DNA of 64,000 nucleotides, taken from positions 116,285,157 to 116,349,156 of the forward strand of contig NC_079492.1 of the NCBI RefSeq assembly GCF_020520425.1. Direction: 5' to 3'. Position 1 is the first letter of the stretch; each line of letters starts with the position of its first letter. A program made the position numbers and the translations under genes. Positions 33,555 to 48,423 of this stretch are shown one piece after another. Below the pieces are notes generated by a model, which did not search any database, was not told the origin of the DNA, and saw only the letters and a program-made list of their open reading frames with translations. The stretch comes from Spinacia oleracea (lineage: Eukaryota > Streptophyta > Magnoliopsida > Caryophyllales > Amaranthaceae).

Positions 33555-34535
33555 TGTAGGGGTTTACAGTTTAAATACATAAAATGATAGCGCGCGGAAT
33601 AACCCCAAAGCCAGGAAGCATGTATAAAGCCAGATTAAGCAATACATACGTTTGTAGCGTGTTTTCCCTTTAGATCTACGAACACGAACAAGAACTCCAT
33701 TTGTAGTTCCTCTACTTGGTTCGCCGACAGTGCAGATCCGCCTTGATGGTTGATAGCTTAGATCTTGATCAAGGTTTGAAGCTTTTGGGAAATATTCAAC
33801 AATGGAAGCAGAAGAGAGATTAGGGTTCTCTCAACTCTCTACGGTTAGAATAATAATTAGTTAGTTGGAAAACCTAGGTAAATAGGTTATTGAAATAACC
33901 TATTAAGCAAGCCAAGCCAACCGGCCAAGCAAGAAGCTCAACCGGCCAGCAAGGCCCACGATCAAGGTACAGCGCGCAGCAAGGAGTTGGGCCGCGAGCC
34001 AACACGGTTGTTGCTGATGCTCTTCCGCGCGCGCGTCTAGGCACCAAGGCCATGGGCCAGCGCTGCGCCCATGGATCTTGCGCCTCATGTGCTCGGCTCA
34101 TGGATTGCTTTCGTGTTGCGATTAAATTATCCTTCGACAATTTATTTATCGATTCGTACTTAACGATCCAATGTCATACGATACGATTTATTCGTTTCGC
34201 CTAGCTTACGAATATACGCAATACGATATACGATTTCACGATCCAATGTTAAATCGTATAATTATGTTTTCCGAACTAATTTCCCGAAAAGACATTAAAT
34301 GAATTTCCGATTGATTTAATCCGGCGATCAGTTTCCTGTCATTGGTGTGACCTTGTAGGTTCAGTCAAAAGTAAGTTGTGAGCCTAATAAGGATTAGAAC
34401 TCAATGATCGGAAGCATTGCTCCAGCTAGCTAGCTGTTCCGATCACTTGATCTTACTGAATTAATTATTCGTAATTAATCTGAACCTTGGTATTAGACTA
34501 ATGTACCTTGGGTGAAGGATATATTTCCTTCAGCT
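33555..34535 (-). mobile_element. 5' LTR of the minus-strand copia remnant (981 bp)
   Basis: The left end TGTAGGGG is the complement of the LTR 3' end (CCCCTACA). The right end TATTTCCTTCA is the complement of the LTR start TGAAGGAAATA, matching TGAAGGAAATAATGCC of the full element. It contains a GC-rich block (33900-34090). Confidence 0.8.
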
Positions 34536-34899
34536 TAGTTATGTGATTCTATTGTTATGGCATAACTGCTAGTTACTTCCCACTGACTATGGAACGCTAA
34601 ATGTTAATTGCAGGTGAAGAATAGTTCATGTAGTGGTCCGGGTTGAGAGCAGAGAGCTTAGACTGTTGTTTCAATAGTTTATTTCTTCTAGAACATTATA
34701 CCTTGCATTTTGAGATTTTGGTTTGAGGTTGTTTTGCCTCCTTGGTGGTTTAATACTTTATTTGGGATTTGTCATAGATTACTATTTAAATCATTTCTAT
34801 TTTCTTCTATTTAAGTTCATAGTGACCTTTAGAGTAACATTTATTTTCTCGACATTATTTTCGCTAACGTCTCCTCTTCAGTTTTTAGACGGGTGTTAC
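34536..34899. other. Unassigned insert between two copia LTR fragments
   Basis: The right end, read on the minus strand, starts TGTAACACCCGTC, a terminus seen on many gypsy (Del/Tekay-type) LTRs. No left border, TSD or ORF could be fixed. It may be an LTR remnant. Confidence 0.3.
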
Positions 34900-35436
34900 A
34901 CGCGATGCACGCGGCCGTTGGCCCGTGCTTCCGGCTCATGGTTTGAGCTTCGTGTTTTCAATTCGTTTTTCCGATTCCGATAATATTTCCAATTCGAACA
35001 ATGTTTCCGTTTCTGATAATATTTCAATTTACAACAGTATTTCTTTTTTCGGTAATATTTCCGTTTCCAGTAATATCTCTGATTGTAACAATATTTCTGC
35101 CTTTTTCTTTTGACGATTTGTTTAGCTCCAACTGAATCCAACATCCATCATTTTTTAATATAATCATCTATTAGAGTATTTAATGAATGTAATATATTTA
35201 CCTAAATACTTAATATGTTTACATACTATTTGTGTGACCCGACGGGTTCAGTCAAGTGTAAGGTGTGTCATTAATATTAATATTAATTTCACTTGATCTG
35301 AAGCGGTCTCTAGCTACGCATTTCGATCACTTGATGTCACTGGAGAATTAACTCGTTAATTAATTTGAACCGCATTTATGAGATTTCGTACTAAATACAT
35401 TAAATGTATACTTGGAGCAAGGATATATATCTCTCA
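34900..35436 (-). mobile_element. Second, truncated copia LTR fragment
   Basis: It carries the GC-rich start (CGATGCACGCGGCC), then the run of TTTCCG/CGGAAA units (34965-35090). It ends in the LTR-start region (CACTTGATCTGAAGCGG... and CTTGGAGCAAGGATATAT). It is the same family as the LTRs at 42089 and 51165. Confidence 0.7.
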
Positions 35437-35495
35437 TGTTGCAACTTGCAAGTTCTTAATTAGTACGGAATTTAAATTTAATTTGCTACTTTATA

Positions 35496-35754
35496 CTTCC
35501 TCCGTCTTTTAATACTCGCAACGTTTGTTAGTTTCACGCATGCCGATGCACAACTTTGATCATTTATATCTTAAATTATCTTTATGCAAAAATTATAAAA
35601 AGTTGATATTTTGAAAATACACATTGAGACGAATCTAACAAGATCCCACATGACTATGTTTTATCTTATATAAAAAACACTACGAATAGTCAAAGTAGAT
35701 TATATGAATAGTGGCAAAAGTCCAAACGTTGCGAGTATTAAAAGACGGAGGAAG
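35496..35754. mobile_element. Stowaway-type MITE 1 (259 bp)
   Basis: TIRs are CTTCCTCCGTCTTTTAATAC on the left and its inverse at the right (AAAGACGGAGGAAG), flanked by TA (35494-35495 and 35755-35756). Long internal complementarity (CTCGCAACGTTTG/CAAACGTTGCGAG) makes it a foldback. No ORF. Confidence 0.9.
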
Positions 35755-35756
35755 TA

Positions 35757-36482
35757 TTTTTTTTAGAAAGGGCAACATTATTTTATTTTATTTGGACTAA
35801 ATGAGTCACAATAACAATTCAAATGTGGAAGAGGAAATTCAAACTTGTGACCTATCATATACAAGCACAACGAGAAATTCAAAAGGCTAATGATGATGCA
35901 ATAACAGTAGCAGCCAATAAGCAGCTGATGGGCCATTGGCAATTTGGCATGCTAAGCACAGTGAGAATCATCACTTTTGAGGATACTTTAGAACTTTACT
36001 AACAGACATTGGGTCCAAACAGCATGTTAGTGTTAGCCCACCTTTCAATCTGCTTCACCATTGAAAAGTGTAAAGAAAAACTACAGTAAAAAATGGATTA
36101 AGAAGAATAATACAGGTTTTGAGTACACAAAAAAGTTACAAGAGGATAAAAATAAAATAAAATACAGAAGCCTTTCCTTGCATGACGAATGACCTTTCAC
36201 TCGAGCATGATACAACATTTCACAGCAGAACAAAAAAGAAAATGGAGATGAAGATGAAACAACTCAGTAACCTACAACGATCCCCTCTTTGGGGATCATC
36301 TTTCATCTTTGAGACCAAAATAAATAGATGTGATCCCAGAGAAAAGGATACAATTACAAATGGAATAAATAATGGAACAAATCAACAGTAACCTTATCTA
36401 ATTTGAATGATGTCAGTCTATAGACAATCTACCGAACACACACTTTCTGAAGAAGTCAGCTAGTCAGCAACTTGAGCGCGTG
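35757..36482. other. 3' flank of the bZIP gene
   Basis: No other gene. It probably includes the 3' UTR of the bZIP transcript (minus strand). Confidence 0.5.
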
Positions 36483-38882
<2,400 letters not shown>

Positions 38883-39739
38883 GGATAGAGAGAGAAAGAG
38901 GAGAGAGAAAAGGACGGAGAGCGGGAGAGAGAAATAAGGGGGACACGCAGACTAAAAACGGAGGTTGCGATTATTTTGGATTCATAAATATTCATATTCT
39001 TTTCTGTCTATATTTACGCTATAATTTTTACTATTCCAACATTTTCGTGTTTTTTTATTTTTAAGTTTGTAGTAAAACTAAATAATTGGGTAATTTACAA
39101 TGTGATCATTTTGATCAAGAAGGTCGCCATCTTAAAAGCTTCACAACTTCCACGTATCCAATCTATCCGCTTGGTTTTAGTTGCCACACTATTGCTATGT
39201 TTTTCGATGTACACAGAACACAGTACCCAATACGAAAATGTGGAATCTGTAAAGTGTAAATCAATAACTATAATTTGTGAATAGTTCAGAAAATATTGTA
39301 TTTTCGTAATTAAATTGGTAGGAAAAGCAAACAAAAAAGGTGGAAATTGAAAAGAAAAAAAGAAGTGAATTCAATGAATAAAATTTGAGGTTGAATGATG
39401 AGAATTTGAAGTTAAATTAAATAATATGTGAGCTTAAATGAATAAAAACTTTAGTTTAAAACTCTTATTCCAGACAAAATAAGTTCAGTTAAGCCCAAAT
39501 AATATAAATTCAGCAAAAATAAGTTTTTTTGAGACATTTTCACACACATACAAGTTTATTTCAGACAAAATAAGTTTTTAAAATAAAATAAGTTCAGTTA
39601 AGTTCAGATAATATAAGTTCAGTCAAAATAAGCCCAATAGAACGGAGCCTAAATGTATATCTTGAAAGTCTATTTATTTACGATTATGCCATGTGATTTA
39701 TTTATTTATCAATAATAGTTATTGATTTGGAGGAGAGGA
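38883..39739. other. Upstream region of the bZIP gene
   Basis: GA-rich on the plus strand (CT-rich in the transcript) up to about 38935, then AT-rich. At 39460-39640 the word AATAAGTTCAG recurs about five times with variants, ending near CGGAGCC. This may be the remains of a small element. No clear TATA box could be assigned. Confidence 0.45.
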
Positions 39740-39741
39740 AG

Positions 39742-40400
39742 TCTAGAGACAGAACGTCTGGAGTAGAAAGCAAAGTTGTCTTTCTCCACCTATTTCTATG
39801 GCAGGGAAAATTGATCTCCAACATAAACCACCGGATGATACATGTATGGTAGATGTGTCCATTACTGAGCAACAACGTGATGATGTACATGATAAATCAA
39901 ACACAAGACAAATTCAATCTTTCAGAGAAGCGGTGGCTATGTCATCTCAATGGTTTGTGGAAGCCAAAAAGATTATAACTACCTCCACTGAATGGGAAGA
40001 AAGAGAGGAATTACCACTAGAGGGAGTATGATGTACAGGATAAATCAAACACAAGACAAATTCTAGAGACAGAACGTCTGGAGTAGAAAGCAAAGTTGTC
40101 TTTCTCCACCTATTTCTATGGAAGGGGAAATTGATCTCCAACATAAACCACCGGATGATACATGTATGGTAGATGTGTCCATTACTGAGCAACAACGTGA
40201 TGATGTACAGGATAAATCAAACACAAGACAAATTCAATCTTTCAGAGAAGCGGTGGCTATGTCATTTCAATGGTTTGTGGAAGCCAAAAAGATTATAACT
40301 ACCTCCACTGAACGGGAAGAAAGAGAGGAATTACCACCAGAGGGAGAATTGGTGGTGCAATTTAGCAAGGTAACTTTGGATAGATTACGATCTCCATGGA
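39742..40400 (+). repeat. 320-bp tandem duplication at the start of the LINE
   Basis: TCTAGAGACAGAACGTCTGG begins at 39742 and again at 40062. The copies are nearly identical through the start codon and about 70 codons of ORF1. The first copy breaks at about 40020-40060 into sequence that repeats GATAAATCAAACACAAGAC. Confidence 0.85.
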
Positions 40401-42083
40401 AGTTAACACTGATGGGAAAGTGTTTGGGCATTAACACAAAATCGAATTACATGGAGTCCAAAGTATGATCGATGTGGAAGACCAAGGGAGCGTTAGAAGT
40501 TATAGATATTGGTAAGAATGTTTACCTATTTCGATTCACACAGTCTGACGATTATGAAAAGGCATTGTTTGGGGGTCCTTGGTTCATTCTAGATTACTAT
40601 TTGATGATAACACCATGGAAGCCAAATTTCCGTCCTTCAATCAACAGTTTTGATAACATGTCTGTTTGGGTTAGAATTGATGAATTACCGGTGGAGTACT
40701 ATGACAAAGAAGCAATTTTTGAAATTTCAAGGGTTGTTGGGAAACCAATCAGGGTGGATTACGCGACGGACAAGATCACCAGGGCAAGGTTTGCTAGGGT
40801 TTGTGTTGATGTTGATCTGACGAAACCATTGGTGACACGTGTGTGGGTAGGTGGGCATTGGCAGGAAATACTATATGAAAACTTATCCACACTTTGTTTC
40901 ACTTGTGGTAAGATAGGACACGTTAAACAAGCATGCACGACTACGAAGCCTAGGCCCACCGACAACATTGGAGCTAACTGTGATATGGAGGTTGAAAAAG
41001 GAAAGTGGATGCTGGCCCAATGGGGGAACAAGCCCATACACAAAATGTAAAAGACAATATGCTTCCAGAGGAGGTGTGTAAAACAAAAGAAAAAGAAGCT
41101 AGATATGGGCCATGGACCACAGTTCAGAATAAAAGGAATATTAAGCCCAATAGAGGCAAGCAAAAGGATGACAATGCCCGAATAAATGAATATAGTAAAT
41201 GTGGTTCTGGAAGGGTGGTTAATATGCAAAATAACCAACCCTCAGTGGTTCAAAGGAATACGAATGGCCATTTAGAGGACCAATGGTGAGAGAGAGAGAG
41301 AGAGAGTTATACCGGCAACATCTTTCCCCAAAAATCACAATAATGATGAAAATATAAAAATTACGGGAGCAAGCAATGAAGTAAGGGAGAATTTAGAGGG
41401 TGTCGTCCACTTGTCAAACACATTTCACCACTTGGCTGAATATGATGATTCAGCTACTACCTTTTGCAAAAACCCAGTTAATTTAAACTCTGAGGTAAAC
41501 CAAGTTAACACGGTACAAAACATTTTAATCAATTCCGAAGACGTTTCCTCTGCTTCAACTCTTCTTCAACAAGAGTCTGCGTATTCAAAAATTGGCAATG
41601 AGAAACAAGGCGCGTCCACTGAGTTCATGCATGGCAACCCAACAATCCCAGAAGTCATATCAGAGGAGGGGAAGAAACAGTTGGGTCCAGAAGGGACCAT
41701 GTACGGTTCAACATAAACAGGGAGGCATCGCAATCGACGGCAGAGATACAACAAGTGCAATGTTCATTGGGGTATCCACAGACTCTACAGCTGTTTCCGG
41801 AGGAGGTGGGGATGCTTGCATGTGCGACGAATAGGAAGCCAAGGATGATGGAAACGGATCTTTCACAGGTCAGTTACAAGAGAACCAACGACCCTTGTCG
41901 GAGTCCAGCTCTGAGGCCGAGAATGGAGATGTTGCCACCAGAGATGTTACACCTACCATTAACGGGAACATCGTCGGATTTCAACCCGATCAACATGCGA
42001 CTACACCTGGTTCCACGAGTTCCAATCGAGGTAAATATTCAACCCTTACAGTTTGAAACTCAAGGACAAGACATGGGAAAGGC

Positions 42084-42088
42084 ATTTC
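42084..42088. repeat. Target site duplication of the copia element, left copy (ATTTC)
   Basis: ATTTC stands before TGAAGGAAAT and recurs at 52553-52557 after the second LTR. It is the normal 5 bp for copia. Confidence 0.92.
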
Positions 42089-42409
42089 TGAAGGAAATAA
42101 TGCCCTTGGTCCAACTATGTATTCTATGTTAAGTCTAATAAGTGCGGTTCAGTATTAATTAACAAGTTAATAATTCAGTGAGATCAAGTGAGCTGAATGC
42201 CTAGCTAGAGGCCGCTTCAGTTCAAGTGGAATTAATGATATTAATCCACAGCTTACTCTTGACTGAACCCGTAGGGTCACACAAATAGTACGTAAACGGA
42301 TCAAGTATTTAATGGCATTAAATACTCCATCTATGGATATTCGGAATCGACGGATCTTGGTTTCAGTGGGAGCTGAGATCGTCACAGGCAAGAAATGAAT
42401 ACTCCGGAA

Positions 42410-42720
42410 ACGATGATATTGCCGGAAACGGAAATATGGATCGTATCGGAAATATAAATATTATCCAAGTCGTAGATGTTGCCGGAAACGGAAACATGGT
42501 ACGTATCGGAAAATATTATCGGAAATGGAAATATTGCCGGAATCGGAAATATTGCCGGAAACGGAAATATTGTCAGAATCGGAAATATTATCGGAATCGG
42601 AAAATAATTCCGGAAACGGAAATATTAAATATTTGTTCGAAACGGAAATTAATTCCGGAATCGGAAATATTAAATGTTGTTCGTATCGGAAATGAATTCC
42701 GGAATCGGGAAATTAATCGG
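42410..42720. repeat. CGGAAA/CGGAAT short-repeat run in copia LTR1
   Basis: About 20 units of the kind CCGGAAACGGAAATATTG in degenerate tandem. The same run is in LTR2 (51480-51795) and, inverted and more decayed, at 34965-35090. Confidence 0.85.
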
Positions 42721-43118
42721 AAGCGTATCGTACGAATTAGCATCGGACGAGGCCTGCCAGACGAAGGCCCAGCACGAAGCCGGGCCATCGCCCAGCAAGC
42801 CAGCGCGCCACAACTCACCAGCCAATGCTGCGCCAGGCCCACCGCAAGGCAGGCCCAGCGCGCGCAAAGGCTGCGGCAGCGTGTGGGCCTCGTGGCAATG
42901 GGCTGCGAGCTCGCGGGCTGCGCGCGCGTGCATGGCGCCCCTCGTGGGCTGCTGTGCGTGCGTGTGTGTGTTTGTGTGCTATACGAATCCTAAAGCTATC
43001 AGGTTTCGACATATGATTAAATTCCTAAAAGGATGAATTAATTAAATAAGAATTCTATTAGGATTCTAGTTTAATTAATTCGTATCCTAATAGGATTCCA
43101 ATTCCTTTTCCATACCTC

Positions 43119-43126
43119 TATAAATA
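43119..43126 (+). promoter_or_regulatory. TATA box of copia LTR1
   Basis: TATAAATA in CCTCTATAAATAAGGG, after the GC-rich island. The LTR2 copy is at 52191-52198. Confidence 0.7.
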
Positions 43127-43481
43127 AGGGCCTAGGGTCATTATTTGTACACACGATTTTAAGTATTCAAAGTGATTTTTGAGAGCAAAAATTCAGTCAT
43201 ATAATTGCCTACATTAACCGAAAATTCTAAGTACCTTAAGGGCGATCCTAGTTGGTCAAGCTTAAGGCGGATCCGGACGTGCTGTGGACTATCTACGGAG
43301 GGACGACACTTGGAGTCCTAAAGACTTGCTCTTGTTCGGTTCGGGCGCAGCTAGGGAAGGCACGCAACAAAGTGTATGCATCTAAACTATGCTAAATGAT
43401 TATGTGTAAATAATATGTTTTCCTGGCTTTATGGTTTTTCCGTATGATTTATGAATTGTCATATGTATCATAACCTAACAG

Positions 43482-43495
43482 TGATATCACGAGCC
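43482..43495 (+). other. Diverged primer binding site of the copia element
   Basis: TGATATCACGAGCC follows the LTR with one base between. It is related to the initiator-Met type TGGTATCAGAGCC, but with a substitution and an extra base. The remnant at 33541-33553 is closer to consensus. Confidence 0.6.
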
Positions 43496-46323
43496 TCTTA
43501 TTATTTTCATAATCTAAATTGCATGAACATGGTTAAATATTACAAATTTGCAAGAATTAAAAGGGGTGAGTAATTTTCGTAATTGTTAATTAATTGCAAA
43601 TTGCGTTTATTTAATTATACGTACGCAGTTTTTCGGCAGTTTCTTCGTTACTCATCCAAATCGAGTGATTTTTGTGTCAATTCCGCATGTAAAAGGCATT
43701 CTAAAATTTTGACAAAAAGAATATTTTTCGGCCGAACCCAGAATTCTCAAATTCGAAGCCTAACTATGACTTTTCGGGGGTTTTAGTTTTTCGAATGCAA
43801 AATTTCGTAAATTTAAGATGTTAAATTAAATATTTGCGATTCTTGTTGATAAATCTTGAATTTTTGATTGACCTACTGTATATGTTTAACAAGTTTGAAT
43901 GCCTAGCCTTGTTAATTATGCAATCTAATTTGTAATTATGATTAATTTGCTGAAAATTGGAATAATTTAGAATTAATTTGATTTTCATAATTAGTTATAA
44001 TTTAATTAGATACCTATGATTAAAAACCACCATAAAAATTGTAAATTTATGTTAAATTTTAAATTTTTATGACCTAGACTTGAATCCATGTTAATCGGAA
44101 ATCAATTAAATAATAAATTTTCGATTTTTTCGCCCTAAAATTATGAAATTAATATTATTTATTAATTTGTCATTAATTTTGAATATAAATTTTAAATTTT
44201 TATGCGATTCGCTCATATAACTTGCACGCACAAAGCAATGGACGCTACCTGTTACCCTTAAGGGGTGTTGTATAGTGCGGGCATGTGACGACGAGCAAGG
44301 GAGCTCGTCGCCCATGCGGTACGAATGCAATGAGCAAGGCCATGGTGCACGAGCACAAGGCAGCAGCCCTGCCTTGTGTCGTGGGCTGTGTGCGATGGGC
44401 GAATGGGCGAGGGCGAGAGCAAGGCACGAGCAGTCGCGTGTGGGCAGCAAGCGAGCTGCGCCACAGCGCGCACTGCCTCGCGCAAACATGCGGAGCCTCG
44501 CACGCAGCGAGCGCTAGTGTGCGTGCGACGAGCGCTGCGCCCAGCGATGGCGTGCAGCGTGCTTGTTGCGACGTGCGACGAGCGCTGCGCCCAGCGATGG
44601 CGTGCAGCGTGCTTGTTGCGACGTGCGACGAGCGGTGCGCCCAACGATGGCGAGCAGCTTGCTTGTTGCGACGTGCGACGAGCGCTGCGCCCAGCGATGG
44701 GCTGCGGCAGCATGCTTGTTGCGTCGAGCGCTGGCGCGCGCAGCGAGCACCAGCTCGCGTGATGCCTTGCGATGGTGAGCAGCAGCGATGCGACGCAGCG
44801 CATGGGCTGCGCGCACATGGCCAGCGATGGTTGTGTGCGTGTGGCCCATGGGCGTGCGTTGCGTGGGATTGTTGCGTTGCGATTAGATCGTTTTGAAATT
44901 TTAATTTGAAATTTTCAGTTTACGTAATTTTAATTAATTTTAAAATTAATAATTTAAATTATTTTCTTGGATTTTAATTTTGAATATTGTAATTATAATA
45001 AATTTTATTTATTCTAATTATTTTACTAAAATTAAAATCATGAATTAATTTAAATACGTTTGAAATTAAATTAAACCTTTTGGATTCAATTATAAATTTA
45101 TACGAGCTTTAAATTTTAATTAAATTTGTATGTTTCCGGTTAGACTAGAAATACATTTTTATGTTTAAGATTAGTAAAGCATATGAATTTATTGGTTTAA
45201 GTGGGAGCCCTTTTTAGTCATAAACTCTTGATTAGGTCTACAAATCCTTAAGGTTAAAACAACTTGATTAGAATTAATAAGGACTGAATAATTTGTAGAT
45301 TATTGGTGCCCTTGATTAATTGCTGCAAATGTTTATGTGATGCATAATGTGTTTTACTAACCAGCTATGTGGGCCATTCATGATAATGAATGGGTGAATG
45401 GTATATATTGTATATGTACTGTTTTGCAGGTTATGAAGTGACTAGTATGGCCCAAATAGGATAGAAATTATGGTCTGCGTACCATTAATTTGAATGTAAT
45501 TGGTCTAAAGTACCAAAGTTGTTTTTCAATTCAAATATGGTCTGCGTACCATCAAATAGTTGTAATTAGTTTTAATTATAGCTTATCCTATTTGAAGAAA
45601 ATGGTGCCTCCCACGGAGATTTTCAAGACGGACTTTGAAGTAAAAGCTTCAAGATGAAGTCGGGCCATACTAGATCACATTTATCTTATGCATGTTTTAA
45701 GTTATTTATTGCTTTTAAATATGTCTTAAAATGCATGAGATCAAAAACTTGATTATGTTGCATGATTAAGGATTTTAGTTCACTTAAAATCTAACCAACA
45801 TAGTAAGAGCCTTAAGTTCCAAACTTAAAAATTGAGTTAAAAGGTGCCATGCCAAAATATACACTTGCTTGGATATCCTTTACATCAATCTAGTAATAGT
45901 TTTCGCTCAGCGAGGTGTTACTTATTGGTCCTAAAGGGGCAAGGTACACAAATAATTGTGAGTACATGTTAGTTTTGGTGAAACTCAACGATATAAGTAA
46001 GGAGTCCTTTTATGTCGTGGCAAAATCGATAGGTTTACCTAATAAGTTCTTAGACGTACCTATCAACCAAGAATAGTTTCTAGACTATTAGCAAAAGGCT
46101 TTTGCTTACCTAAGATGTTTTAGGATTAAGTCGACAAACTGTGCTTAGTTCTTCAATGATTTTAGGATCTTGGAATCATTTTATTCACACCTGCCGGAAC
46201 ACATAACTTGAATAAAATGCTTAATGAACATTGAATTATGCATGTATGCTAGAATTTAAGTTTATTAAGAGAAACTGTGAATGGTTATTTATTTGTTTAT
46301 TCTTTTCAATTGTAGTTTTAAAT
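43496..46323 (+). other. Copia leader, non-coding, with a GC-rich block
   Basis: AT-rich except for 44230-44880, which is GC-rich. Overlapping ORFs on both strands in the GC-rich block lack domain signals and are composition artefacts. An acceptor-like TTCAATTGTAG lies just before the gag ATG (46324), so the leader may be spliced. No independent gene is seen. Confidence 0.6.
44521..44725. repeat. 50-bp GC-rich tandem repeat in the copia leader
   Basis: AGCGCTGCGCCCAGCGATGG starts at 44531, 44581, 44631 (two changes) and 44681, exactly 50 bp apart. That gives about four units, also containing GCTTGTTGCGACGTGCGACG. Confidence 0.92.
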
Positions 46324-47890
46324 ATGGCAAACAACAATTCATTCAACATTCGATCAATTCTCGAAAAGGAGAAGTTGAACGGGAAAAACTTCCTTGACTG
46401 GCAAAGGAACTTGCAAATAGTTCTTATGCAGGAAGAAAAGGAGTATGTCCTAGAAGAGGCGATGCCCGAAGCCGCAGGCGACGGGGTCACTCAGGCAGCC
46501 CTCAATCGTTGGATTGATGCCAACAAGGATGTGAAATGTCTAATGCTCGCCACCATGAGTGCAGATCTGCAGAAAACGTTCATCAACTCAGATGCTTTCA
46601 CAATCATCAGTGAGTTGAAGAACATGTTCCAAGATCTGGCTCGAGTCGAAAGATTCGAGACTCATAGGCAAATTCTTGAGACCAAGCTTAAGAAAGGCGA
46701 GCCCGTAAGTCCACATGTTCTCAAAATGATTGGACTAATTGAGAATATGAGTCGGCTGGATCAACAATTTTCTCAGGAAATGGCTGTACACACCATCCTC
46801 CATTCTCTTCATAGCGGGTATGATCAGTTCAAGCTGAACTACAATATGAATAGTCTGGACAAAACGCTCACTGAGCTTCACGGTATGCTGAAGACCGCTG
46901 AAAAGACGCTCAAAAGTGATAAGCAGGATGTGCTTATGGTGCGTGGGGGGCAAGTTCAAGAAATCTGGAAAGAAGAGGAATGCTAAGAAAGGTGGCAACA
47001 AGGCCAGCCCAACTAAGCAAACTGGCGCCAAATCTGTAAAGAGGAAGGTCAGTCAACCCACTTCTAAATCCGAATGCTTCTACTGCAAGAAGAAGGGGCA
47101 TTGGAAGAGAGATTGCTTGCAGCTAAAGGAAGATCAGAAGAACGGAACAGTCGTTCCATCTTCAGGTATTTTCGTTATAGACTGTATACTTGCTAATTCA
47201 ACTTCTTGGGTATTAGATACAGGTTGTGGCTCACACTTATGTTCCAATCCACAGGGACTAAGAAGAAGTAGAAAGTTAAGCAAGGGAGAAGTCGACCTAC
47301 GAGTGGGAAATGGAGCACGGATTGCTGCATTAGCTGTAGGAACTTATTATTTGTCGTTGCCCTCCGGGCTAGTTTTGGAACTGGAAGAGTGTTTCCATGT
47401 TCCAAGTCTTACTAAAAACATCATTTCTGTTTCTTGCTTAGATGCTAAGGGATTTTCCTTTTTAATAAAAGACAATAGTTGTTCGTTTTATTTTAAAGAG
47501 ATGTTTTATGGATCTGCTAGATTAGTCAATGGACTTTATTTATTAGATCACGACAAACAAGTATATAACATGAATACCAAAAAGGCCAAAAAGGATGATT
47601 CAGATCTCACCTATCTGTGGCATTGTCGATTAGGCCATATAAACTTGAAACGCTTAGAAAGACTTCAAAAGGAAAGAATTCTAGAACCATTTGACTTAGA
47701 GGAATATGGTAAATGCAAATCATGTTTACTTGGCAAAATGACAAAGCAACCTTTCTCTAAAGTTGGAGAAAGAGCAAATGAACTATTGGGTTTAATCCAT
47801 ACAGATGTATGTGGACCAATGAGTACAAATGCTAGAGGTGGTTTCAGCTCACTTTCACCGATGACTTCAGTAGATATGGTTATGTCTACC
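46324..47890 (+). pseudogene. Copia gag, protease and gag-pre-integrase, frameshifted
   Basis: Gag starts MANNNSFNIRSILEKEKLNG and has the UBN2/retrotran-gag fold motifs (NFLDWQRNLQIVLMQEEKEY and LETKLKKGEPVSPHVLKMIG). A frameshift near 46935-46985 moves to the next frame. The zinc knuckle is then CFYCKKKGHWKRDC and the protease core WVLDTGCGSHLCSN (catalytic D-T-G). The gag-pre-integrase box follows (LWHCRLGHINLKRL, then CKSCLLGKMTKQPF). Another frame change at about 47845-47890 leads into integrase. Compared with the remnant at 28171-29530 the protease Asp is kept. Confidence 0.88.
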
Positions 47891-47892
47891 TA

Positions 47893-48423
47893 ATGAAGCA
47901 TAAGTCTGAATCCTTTGACAAATTCAAGGAATTTCAGAGTGAAGTAGAGAATCAATTAGGCAAGAAGATTAAGGCACTGCGGTCTGATAGAGGCGGTGAA
48001 TATCTGAGCTATGAATTTGATGACCATCTGAAAGAATGTGGAATTCTATCAGAATTGACTCCTCCTGGAACACCACAATGGAACGGTGTGTCGGAACGGA
48101 GGAACAGAACCTTGCTAGACATGGTCAGGTCAATGATGGGTCAGGCCAAACTTCCATTAGAATTTTGGGGACATGCACTAAATACAACTGCACTCACTAT
48201 AAATAGAGCTCCGTCTAAAGCTGTCGAAAAGACTCCATATGAATTATGGTTTGGAAAGCCTCCAAATGTGTCTTTTCTTAAGATTTGGGGATGTGAAGTA
48301 TACGTCAAACGATTAATTTCAGACAAACTTCATCCAAAATCTGACAAATGTATCCTTGTGGGCTATCCAAAGGAAACAAAGGGGTATTACTTCTACAATA
48401 CATCTGAGAACAAGGTGTTCTGA
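47893..48423 (+). pseudogene. Copia integrase core, ended by a 16-bp duplication
   Basis: This is an RNase-H-fold integrase with FKEFQSEVENQLGKKIK, LRSDRGGEYLS (second Asp) and the downstream Glu in NGVSERRNRTLLDMVRSMM. A C-terminal GKPPNVSFLKIWGCEVYVK region follows. The sequence TCTGAGAACAAGGTGT is repeated directly (48403-48418 and 48419-48434). The extra 16 bp shift the frame and stop it at 48423. The frame reopens from about 48424. Confidence 0.88.

Larger units (their letters stand above)
39740..42088 (+). pseudogene. L1-type LINE, ORF1 part (DUF4283-like domain plus zinc knuckle), broken
   Basis: ORF1 begins at about 40118 (MEGEIDLQHKPPDDTC). A DUF4283-type RNA-binding region follows, with YLFRFTQSDDYEKALFGGPW and the ITPWKPNF motif. 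A C-x2-C-x4-H-x4-C knuckle (CFTCGKIGHVKQAC, about 40900-40940) comes after it. This is the usual ORF1 of plant L1 elements and binds LINE RNA. An in-frame TGA at 40466-40468 and further frame breaks after 41050 inactivate it. The first 320 bp are duplicated in tandem (39742 and 40062). The element is cut at 42088 by the copia element and continues at 52558. Confidence 0.85.
42089..43480 (+). mobile_element. 5' LTR of copia element (1392 bp)
   Basis: It starts TGAAGGAAATAATGCC and ends AACCTAACA. It has three zones: an AT-rich start, a run of CGGAAA-type short repeats (42410-42720), and a GC-rich island (42740-42970). The core promoter follows, with TATAAATA at 43119-43126. Confidence 0.92.

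Noticed and set aside
42436..43036. ORFs of 120-198 aa in the copia LTRs, both strands
   Set aside because: They arise from CGGAAA repeats and the GC-rich island and are present in both LTRs. Their position upstream of the TATA box argues against coding.
44245..44896. Long overlapping ORFs (up to 203 aa) on both strands in the copia leader
   Set aside because: They lie in a GC-rich block with 50-bp tandem repeats, where stop codons are rare. There is no domain signal, and many frames are open at once.
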